Below, piece after piece: positions 41,270 through 64,000 of a stretch of 64,000 nucleotides of DNA; position 1 is the stretch's first letter; each line of letters starts with the position of its first letter. The notes beneath the pieces were generated by a model. That model did not search any database and was not told where the DNA came from. It was given only the letters and a program-made list of their open reading frames with translations. Both the position numbers and the translations under genes were made by a program. Location: contig CAVNZM010000018.1 of assembly GCA_963693365.1 (NCBI GenBank), positions 1,178,001 through 1,242,000 of the forward strand, written 5' to 3'. This stretch comes from Amoebidium appalachense (taxonomy: Eukaryota > Ichthyosporea).

Positions 41270-41788
41270 AACAAAAAAAAAACACCCTTCTTCTTCCCTC
41301 CTACTCACCTAAACTGCAAGGTTTGAATTAGGTTTTCTCCAAAGGTGCAATCTCAGCCCTCTGCTCCCCCCTCCCCCCCCGTTTCTCTCCCTTCCCTCAG
41401 TTCCCCCTCCCCGCTTCCCCAATCCCATTAACTTACCCTCTTTTACCCCAAACCCACAATTGTATCCCACAACTACCTCCACCTCCTCCTGCTGTCTCCC
41501 ATCCACCTGATAACTTCGCCGGTGACAAGAAAACCATGTACCAGGCAAGAACTAATGCATATGACCATGATCAGTTTGCGTCATTTTATGAAGTTGCACA
41601 TGCCCGTCACGGGCATGTAGTGGGAAATCCCTGAGAGCCCTTAAACGGAGAGGCAACATACCCTTAAATAGAGAAATCAACACAAGTACGAATACTTGTT
41701 AAAGTATTACTATACAACAAATGTTTTGGAAGCACTGTACCTGAGACGGGAAGGGGAAGATCAGCTTGGAAGGGAATCGTGCCGCCAT
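35541..41788 (-). CDS. Unrecognised Ser/Thr/Gln/Pro-rich protein with acidic helical C-terminus
   Basis: Eight exons: 41788-41741, 41083-40948, 39594-39483, 39076-38947, 38150-37845, 37034-36971, 36460-36374 and 35653-35541 (TAG). Every phase agrees, giving 331 residues. The start is MAARFPSKLIFPFPSQ, with a conserved-looking GCCGCC(ATG) reversed context. Residues 17-230 are low-complexity Ser/Thr/Gln/Pro with a QTPQTPQTP repeat and a STFNLNRFVGSSVRV patch. The C-terminal 100 residues are acidic and predicted helical (FSVQEEDLEHLM, KKYIPCTPDDLGDL, EEDFIQWTGLLDDM, AEEMLEQAEEIM, VVEDLENAYKLHELSM), perhaps a coiled coil. There is no signal peptide or membrane segment. Intron 5 appears to use a GC donor. 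I do not recognise the family. Composition would suit a nuclear or adaptor protein, but that is a guess. Confidence 0.72.
37845..38150 (-). CDS. Largest exon of the unrecognised gene, GC donor
   Basis: This 306-base exon enters after CACACACAG at 38151 and leaves at ATG|GCAAGA (37845/37844). No usable GT follows before a long C tract. Using the GC donor gives exactly 102 codons and keeps phase 0 into the next exon at 37034. Confidence 0.7.
40038..40560. repeat. Tandem duplication, 276-bp unit
   Basis: GCCGCCTGTCTGCGCTTCAC starts at 40038 and again at 40314. Both copies continue through CATAGATCCCTT, TATATAGCCCTCCCC, C tracts and CTTCCACACACACAC to CCCCTCAT. Located in intron 2 of the unrecognised minus-strand gene. 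Confidence 0.92.
41598..41618. repeat. 21-bp palindrome
   Basis: ACATGCCCGT-C-ACGGGCATGT has two perfect 10-base arms around one base. It lies in the first intron of the minus-strand gene, about 170 bp from its start codon. Long enough to be a dimeric factor site, but no factor is assigned. Confidence 0.8.
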
Positions 41789-41851
41789 TTTGCTGCAAGG
41801 AGGTGCTATCTGTTTCGTGCGTGCGTGCGTGTGTCTGCCCGCGCGTGTGTG

Positions 41852-41917
<66 letters not shown>

Positions 41918-42036
41918 GCGTGTATGTGCGTGAGTGTGTGCGTGAGTGTGTATGTGCGCACGCACAAATGAGACCGTTAAGTTGCGAAATTATACACAAA
42001 TCATAGGTCTACATCATGTGGTCGTTTTCGTGCTAG

Positions 42037-42071
<35 letters not shown>

Positions 42072-43691
42072 TCCTCCTTCTCCCCCGCTCCCCACCCCCG
42101 TCCTTCAATGCATCTACCTACCTATCTTTCCCCCCTTAGCTTCCTAACATCAAAACAAGAAAATCTACTCCTTACACAAAGAAACAATACACAAAACAGA
42201 TTAGGGTGCACAGATGTGTCTGCACGGCTGGTTGAGAATCATTGAGTCTGAAGCTGTGTTGATAGTTATCAGCACATCTGTCCCGTCCGTAACACTGTGG
42301 TGGCCACAGTATTAACTTGAGCTGTTGCTATAGGGTTTTGTGTTGCGCCTGTGTGGGAACAGCGCAACCACATAATCCATTGCCTGTCTATCATCGTGTC
42401 CTTCTTTCTTTTCCCTTGTTCCGTTTTTCATGCAGCACTTGCTAGTGTTAACCACAACACCGCCAGTTTCACTTCAAGTTGGCATGCCAGAGTAGGACAG
42501 GAAAAGCGTGGTTGGAAACAGCAAAGGATGGTGCATTTTGAGGTTGTTTTGGGTGTCTATAAGGCAGGTTTGTCGGGCTTTTAGGGAACGCCTTGGTGGT
42601 AGGGGTAGGTGGGGGTATCAAAAGCTTTTACGAATTACATGCGCTTGTGCATGCAGGCACAGAACTAGCTTTAGAATGAAGGAGCTTACCATTACCTTTG
42701 CTGGTGTATTTCGGAACCACTTTAAGCTGCAGCTTTTCAGCGTATGGAGTTCTATATATGGTTCCCTATTGTATATGTGTGTCCTTGTATCGGTTTTCCT
42801 TAAAAAAGGAGCCGGTGTGATAATTATAGGCTACAGTGACCAGAAGGGGCGAATTCAGGTGGATCAAGTTGGCGTCAGCAGTTCACGTCGAATGAGTTCT
42901 TTACCAACAAAGAGTCGTGTTTGCTAATTCTTTGCTCTGTAAACGTATTGCCCAAACCACAAAGAACGGAACATTAAGAAATGGCCCGAGAGAAGTATCA
43001 TTAGTGAGGAATGGGGTCGGCTATCCAGGAAACCACGAAGAAAGTTTTGTCTGCTCGTTTGCGCTGCTCCGGAAGAGAGGAAGAGAGGAGGGCAACAAAT
43101 ATCACGTTTTTTCGCGCGCAAATCATGTATGATTTCTTTGATTGGATCACTGTTATCTATCGCTATTTTGATTGGAGTAGACTAACATTCAATCGACTGA
43201 CACGAACGGTGCTCCCCAACACAGTGCTGCCGCACGCCGGAGACTGGTGGCAACCTTGGGGGCAACAAGCTTGCTTGGGTTTCCATTTCATACGCAAAAA
43301 AGGTATTTTTCTAAGGTTGCTTCTTCTTCCCATCAGGAAAACCTTCCGAAGTTGTTCTGTTTTTCTTACTGGAACAGCCCCATAGCAGAAGGTTGCCGGC
43401 AACTTGGTGCAGAGTTCACGACATTCTGGGTGCCATCCAGCGGGCATTTTTTGTTGTAACAAAACTGTGTAGCCAAGTTCGGTAAAAACATGTTTACCTA
43501 GGCAAAACCACATACGCGTGCGCGCACTTGCGTGCTCTTTCTGTCTATTAGTTCGAATTTCTTATCTACATTGGAGTCTTTCTTCAGCCACAATATTCTA
43601 TTCAGTTGAAACTTCAAACATCAAAAACTCCACAAACCACACACCGTAAACGACACCGTTGGCAACCCCTGCCTCTTCTCCACACAAGAAA
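41789..43691. other. Divergent promoter interval
   Basis: About 1.9 kb between the minus-strand gene starting at 41788 and the plus-strand gene starting at 43692. It holds a (GT)n array at 41858-41911, a C tract at 42040-42068 and unique sequence. Frames such as 43163-43513 (minus) show no recognised domain. Confidence 0.55.
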
Positions 43692-48375
<4,684 letters not shown>

Positions 48376-48603
48376 AACAAATGTTTGCAAGAACACAGCC
48401 GTGGTTTATTTACAACATCGGAATTTGAACACATCGAAAAGTCGGCTTAAAAATATAGTTTAACATTCGAACTTACAGTGTCGCGAGTAATTGTAGTTGC
48501 ATCTGAAAAATATGCCGTGATGATTAGTAAGCTGGAGAGTGGGTAAGGTGGGGAGGGGTGGTGGCCCGGTGGGGGTCGGGGAGGAGGTGGTGGTGCTGGT
48601 GGT

Positions 48604-48689
<86 letters not shown>

Positions 48690-48886
48690 TTGGGGGGGGG
48701 GGAGAAGGGGGGGTAAGGAAATAAATAAAAAACACACATAAATGAGTTTTATAAATGACCTATAAAGATTGTTGTCAAAGCTTTAGCATCCCTTTCCCCT
48801 TCAACTTTCACACCCTTCCTCCCCCCCCCCCCCCCCCTCTCTTCCCCTCGCCTACCCCCAACCACAACCACTGCCCTACAAACCGG

Positions 48887-48985
<99 letters not shown>

Positions 48986-49474
48986 ATTTCATACACACAG
49001 CCACACATGCGCATGCGGGCACGAGCGCGCGCACACACACACACACAAAGTTTCATACACACAGTCATACATACACGCGTGCACGCGCACGCACGCACAC
49101 ACAAACACCGTGGCGGCACGCGCAACCCACACTGGAGCGCGCGTCCACACAAACACACACCGTCGGAAAAAAATACCAAAAAAATACCAAATCACACATT
49201 CACACACTTACGGAACACACGTGTAGAAATCACACATGCACCCAAGTGACACACACACACACACGTACAACGTGCACTGGCACCCACGGTGACACACACA
49301 CAAGACAAACGCACGGACATGCACAAATACTGTGGCCTGCCATGTGACCGCACAAACATGAACACATGCAAATCACACCATATGCATGTGGTCGTACACG
49401 CAAGCACCTCAACACGTGCAACACAAAGGCCCTGCGGCACACGAACGAATGCACACACAAACACACACATCCAT

Positions 49475-49508
<34 letters not shown>

Positions 49509-51169
49509 ACACACGCACACACACACACACATGCACACACATGCACACACGCACACACGCCCATAATGATGAGCTCATACGCATGGTAACATATTGGAAC
49601 TGTCACAGAGCATGATTACATTGACGCATATGCTTGTCTCCTAACATGACACCCAAGAACAAACATGAGAAAAGATGCACATGCTCTTTCACAAGCACAC
49701 ACGTCACACACTGCCACACACACAACCCCATTACCAAAACGCCATACGAATATTCATACACACACACAAAGACACGCGCACGTACACCCAAATTTAAAGA
49801 GGCCGTCCGCCCATATGCATGGCGGCACAAACTCGCTTGACACGCACACTCAGGCACCCCGACACTCTTATGTATCTTATCAACCCCGTTTGGTTTTTCC
49901 CCGTTTCCTCCTTTTCTTCCCCCGCCCCGATGACGAGCAGTGAACGCGTAGGCTTCAAAGTGTCTTCAGACCTGCTTTATTCGATGATCCCAAAAAAGCC
50001 ATACACACGCACACACACAGGCACGCGCACACGCCTAAAGAGGCTGTCACCCATGGCGGCACACACGCGCGCGACACGCCACGCACACCGACACTCTCGT
50101 ATCTTATCAAAGCCGTTTCTTTCTTTTTTTTGCTTTTTTATTTTTTTCCTCCTTTTCTTCCCCTGCCTGGACGCGCTGAACACGTTGGCTTCAAAGTTTT
50201 GTTTATTGTTTATCGCCGATTCACAGGGTTTGCCAAGCTTACGAATCGTAATTGGCCCAAAATACGATTAAGCACAGGGGCCAATACGGTTAGCACTGTA
50301 GGGTGCCGTATTCAACGTTCGTATCAACTATATAGGGTCCAAGCGTGTAATCTTATGTCTTTGTATATGAAAAATGAATGATTTCTATAAAAAAAGTGAT
50401 CTGTTGGTATTTCTTGAGTTCGAAACGAAGAATATGAAGCCCTGTTTGCTCTTTCAGGGTTCCATATTATTCGTGAAGTAAAAGTTTGCACGATATTAGT
50501 GTCAAAATTACAAAACAGTTGGGGGTTTATAAGTCTATTTTGAAAAGCACCCCACCAATACGATTAAGAATTTCCGACAATACGATACCATTTGAGGTAA
50601 AACGATTAAGGCGGCCAAAACCGGGCAACCCCTGTCGCCGAACGCCCTCCTACTACCAATCTATTTTTAGGTCACGTGATCTACGGAAATGACACTACTG
50701 GAAATCTTGTCAAAATGTAAGATTTCTGTCGTAACCCCTTTATGCCGTCTGCAAAAGCCCATAATTGTAAAATTACACAAATCGTTAGATTTAATGTACC
50801 CGTATATGTTTATCGACGCGATCTCGACCTATTGCGCTTGTTTTGATTGGTGACCTAAAATTTTGTAGCCGCGGGCGGGCCCCTCAAAGGAATTCCATCT
50901 CGATATGTTCGCTTGTTTTCGAGCCTTCAAAACACCACTCCTTGCCCTCTCTACCCGTCACCCACACCCACCCACCTACACAAAGTAAACACTTAAGAGT
51001 GCAAGAGATTAAATAGAAGTCCACTCTTTCAAGTGTTGGTGTAGAGAGGAAGTGGGGTCGCAGTGGGAATACGAGTTCTTACTCAGTAGGGGTGCACGAA
51101 GTGTTGTGCTCACCCAATCTCCTGTAAAAAGGCATTAACAAAGAGAAAAAGGAAAAAACAAGGGAGAAA
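48376..51169. other. Intergenic CA-rich region before protease gene
   Basis: Contains (GT)n at 48606-48687, (CA)n at 48889-48983, degenerate CA/CG tracts to 49600, a diverged direct duplication at about 49755-49985 and 50000-50215 (ATCTTATCAA, CCTCCTTTTCTTCCCC, GGCTTCAAAGT), and unique sequence at 50220-51169 that should include the protease promoter. No other gene is recognised. Confidence 0.6.
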
Positions 51170-60761
<9,592 letters not shown>

Positions 60762-61553
60762 GAGTTGAGAAAGCACCGAGACTCCCCATACCATCAGGCA
60801 TCATGAGAATATAAGCAGAGGAAGGGGGAAAAGTGGGCACTTGTAGGTGCCCACATGTAGTAGGAGGGATGAATAGTAGGGGGAGGAGGGGGGTTTAGGT
60901 GGGTGGTGGTGGGGGGAGGGGGGGGGGGGGGGGGGGGGTTTGATTACTTCATAGGTTGGGTGTAGTGATTTTGCCTAAGCGAGTATGGGATGTAAATGGA
61001 AAATGAAAACTCACATATTGTTGTACATAGTGAACACTGTGCATATGCAGATGCATGTGATGTAAAAACAATGTTGATACGTTGAAAATCAATGTTATTA
61101 TTAGTAGAAATATTGTTGGGACCAAGTTTGTAAGTCAACAGACGAATTTCGAACCTTAGAAAGACTTATTTCGGAAATCAAGCTTGCAATTACCGATATG
61201 TGTAAAGTTATTGGTGTAAACTTAATTACCTTAAACTGAGAAAAAAAACCCGGGCAATGTAAAAACATCGATTCAAGAGGGGCTGGAAGAATGCCACGAT
61301 GGTGCGATTTCTAGCCAATAAGAAAAGACAATAAAGCAATACGGATTTAAACGCACATATTTGATACATGGCTGTGGTTTGCTGGAACACAAGTCCACAA
61401 TCACGTGTTCACGACTGTAAACTTAGCACACGTGTGTGTGTTTGTGCGCGTGTAGGTGTGTGCTGTTGCAGGCGTCAGGCGTGCGCAATCACGTACTTTT
61501 GCGTTTAGTAGTCGGGGTGTAGATGTGTGCGTGTGTGACTAGACTCTGCACGT

Positions 61554-61598
<45 letters not shown>

Positions 61599-61641
61599 AT
61601 TAATCAACCCGTCACGCAACGGGGCACATACATGGCGCGCG

Positions 61642-61701
<60 letters not shown>

Positions 61702-61842
61702 GGGGGGGGGGGGAGGGAGGGAGGGATAGCCAGGAGCTTTGGGTCTTTATTGACCTCCCATAATTATTATACTATCCCCTTTTGGGCTGGTGGCACTGGG
61801 ACAAGGGCCGGGGGGGGGGGGGGGGGGGGAGCACTCAGCGTT

Positions 61843-62001
61843 GACTTGAAATTTTAAACAGTTTAATTTCTTATATAGACCTACCCCCAATGTGTGACTT
61901 GAAATTTTAAACAGTTTAATTTCTTATATAGACCTACCCCCAATGTGTGACTTGATATTTTTAACCGTTTAATTTCTTATATAGGCCTACCCCCAATGTG
62001 T
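61843..62001. repeat. Minisatellite, three 53-bp units
   Basis: Units start GACTTGA at 61843, 61896 and 61949. Each contains AGTTTAATTTCTTATATAG (CGTTTAA in the third) and ends CCTACCCCCAATGTGT. The first two are identical and the third carries a few changes. Confidence 0.93.
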
Positions 62002-62441
62002 GCGTCACGTACCAGCGTGTAAAACTCGCCACATACAGATATACTTTTGGTATATCCACGAAATTCAACATAGTTACCACGACCCAAACCACAGTAAATA
62101 CGAATATATCTAATTCTATATTTCCTTGAGCGAATTGGTGGAATAAATTGGGATATATGGGATAGGTATTTTTTGAAAATACAGCAAAGGGCTTTGAAGA
62201 ACTATTTTCCTGCATGTGGGGTCCTAAGGAAAACAGACTTTGCAAGGCCGAATCTAGGGGTTTGTATGCACAGAGGAAATTTAATCAGCCGAGATATATT
62301 CAAATCTACAACACTGAGTGCAAGGGGCCGTATTGATATGGACAGTTGTTCATATGTACCACCCGATTTGGTCACCTGTTTCAGCCTTCTCAGAGGACCA
62401 ACAAAAAAAAAAAAAAAGGAAAAGAAAAAATAAAAAAGGAT

Positions 62442-62480
<39 letters not shown>

Positions 62481-62736
62481 TGTGTGCGTGCGCACGTGTA
62501 CATGTGCCAGCATTTGTTTTGATTGTATGCACGTCAGTGTGTGGAACTGCCGGTGGGAACCCATAGAATCGAGTGTATAAGAACTCGAGTGTATAAGAAC
62601 AGGAACCAGGGCAACAAACATATCCGTTTCTTTAAAAGGAGAGGAACAGGTGAAACTTTAACGCACTTGAGCATGAAAAAAAAAAGTTGCGATGAATTTT
62701 AATTGGCTCTGCGCGGATATTTTTACTACACCCATA

Positions 62737-62740
<4 letters not shown>

Positions 62741-62820
<80 letters not shown>
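62741..62820. repeat. (GT)n microsatellite
   Basis: About 40 uninterrupted GT units in the right-hand intergenic region. Confidence 0.95.
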
Positions 62821-62822
<2 letters not shown>

Positions 62823-63184
62823 ATGCACAATGTCCCCGTAGTCGTCATAGACAAATCCTATGATCTCATGGGTGGTGGGTTGGTGTGTGTGATTGAATTG
62901 AAGAATAAGATGTTCACGAGTTTCGCGCGCGCGTACCACTTGCCTAATATGTATGACAAGAAAAAGACCAAAAAAAAATATCCCATTCGGGAGGGAAGGA
63001 AACACTAAAGAAAAAGATACCCGCGGAAAGAAGGGATGATAGAGCACCGAGCCCCAGGGGGGGAAGAGGGGAGGGGAGGGAGGGGGGGGGGGGGGGGGGG
63101 GGGGTATGAAGGTTTTTTTTTTCTTTTTCTTTTTATTTCTTTCTTTCTTTTGTTTTTCTTCTTTCCTTTTTTTTTTTTTTTTTT

Positions 63185-63215
<31 letters not shown>

Positions 63216-63234
63216 GGGGGTCTTTGAATATTTC

Positions 63235-63342
63235 CTCTAATTTGTTTTCTTGGGGGTGGCCGGATTCATGGCCGGATTAACCCGACGGCTGCGGTCGGCA
63301 TTTTGGTAAAGCCACCGGTTGAGTACGATATCATCGTAGATG

Positions 63343-63344
<2 letters not shown>
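63235..63344 (-). CDS. Possible terminal exon of a gene beyond the right edge
   Basis: In minus-strand sense, (CA)n ends in CACAG and is followed by a frame VIYDDIVLNRWLYQNADRSR ... ATPKKTN-stop. A second frame is also open but ends earlier. The acceptor layout copies that of verified exons in this window (7809, 53784, 59193). There is no partner exon or domain, so this is tentative. Confidence 0.25.
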
Positions 63345-63430
<86 letters not shown>

Positions 63431-63435
63431 AGGGT

Positions 63436-63493
<58 letters not shown>

Positions 63494-64000
63494 GTGGTGG
63501 GGGGGAAAGGGAGGGGAGGTGGGGGCAGAGGGGCATGTGAGTTCGTTGTTGATGAAGGGCACGTATGTGCAAAAGAAGACCATCCGCATGTAATGAGTGA
63601 AAGTTGATAAAAAGACCCCAACTGCTTTCAACTAAATGCTTCGTTAGCATATTCTTATCCCCCCCCCCCCCTCCCTCCCCCTCCCTTTCCCCTTCCTCCT
63701 CCCCCCCCCCCCCCCTCCCCCTCCCCCCCCCAAACACGCACACACACCCAAAAGCCAAAAAAAAAAAAAAAAAAAAAAAAAAGGGAAAAGAAAAAAAAGA
63801 AGATGAAAGAAAGAAAAGAGAGAAGAGTAATTTGCGCACTGACTAACACACCCCACCGTAGCATGCACGTATGGAAAAACACACACTGGCACACACATCT
63901 AGCATCCTTGAAAAGATGCATGGTGTGGTTGCTGTGTCCAAAAAAGCACCCCCGAGGGGATGGGGGTGGGGGAGAGAATGGGGGAGGGGCGCGCGCGCTT

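Larger units (their letters stand above)
60762..64000. other. 3' flank of protease gene and repeat-rich right edge
   Basis: Holds G runs (60918-60938, 61684-61713), GT arrays (61556-61597, 61645-61684, 62446-62477), a 53-bp tandem array (61843-62001), (GT)n at 62741-62820, T/G runs at 63113-63220 and GT arrays at 63343-63491. Weak coding-like islands are seen at 62830-62950 and 63235-63345. No complete gene is supported. Confidence 0.55.

Noticed and set aside
41309-41506. Two extra exons (41506-41437 and 41351-41309) for the minus-strand unknown gene
   Set aside because: They have usable splice motifs, but the pair leaves phase 2 while the next firm exon at 41083 needs phase 0. Joining exon 41788-41741 directly to 41083 keeps the frame.
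43163-43513. 116-codon minus frame with many Cys and Lys
   Set aside because: No recognisable motif, no Cys spacing of a known finger, and it lies in the divergent promoter interval.

Overview
The window is nuclear DNA of a eukaryote with intron-rich genes, most likely a holozoan (an animal or a close unicellular relative). I base this on the protein set: an SFSWAP-type splicing regulator, an arrestin-fold protein with a C2 domain, an MLX/Mondo-family bHLH-zipper factor, and a secreted chymotrypsin-fold protease with an EGF module. The species cannot be fixed from the sequence. Non-coding DNA is dominated by homopolymer G/C runs and by (CA/GT)n and (CT/GA)n arrays, so most long open frames here (poly-Gly, poly-Pro, TH, VC, SL, RE) are translated microsatellite and not genes.

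Layout: 417-7871 (+) is the 3' part of an SFSWAP-like gene, nine exons. 9912-14012 (-) is an arrestin-domain gene followed by a C2 domain. 14926-19267 is a retroelement cluster: LINE endonuclease remnant, tRNA-headed SINE-like element, and an antisense LINE fragment nested inside it. 19467-20993 (+) is an intronless condensation/acyltransferase-like gene. 21360-22094 is a five-copy tandem array. 26577-32918 (-) is an MLX-like factor, eight exons. 35541-41788 (-) is an unrecognised eight-exon gene for a Ser/Thr/Gln/Pro-rich protein with an acidic helical tail. 43692-48375 (+) is an unrecognised four-exon Pro/Ser-rich gene. 51170-60761 (+) is a twelve-exon secreted serine protease with an EGF domain. 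60762-64000 holds repeats and weak coding-like islands.

Exon models were built by hand from GT/AG sites and checked by carrying the reading phase across every junction. The MLX-like, protease and two unrecognised genes close with no phase conflict from ATG to stop, and the SFSWAP-like gene closes from its first visible exon to stop. The genes look like independent housekeeping, signalling and secreted functions. There is no operon or pathway cluster.

The observation most worth following is in the introns. Two unrelated repeat families sit in introns of four genes, in the same orientation relative to transcription, ending in a C-tract and usually close to the 3' splice site, which resembles introner-like elements. 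Several splice sites are also fused directly to (GT)n or (CA)n arrays.
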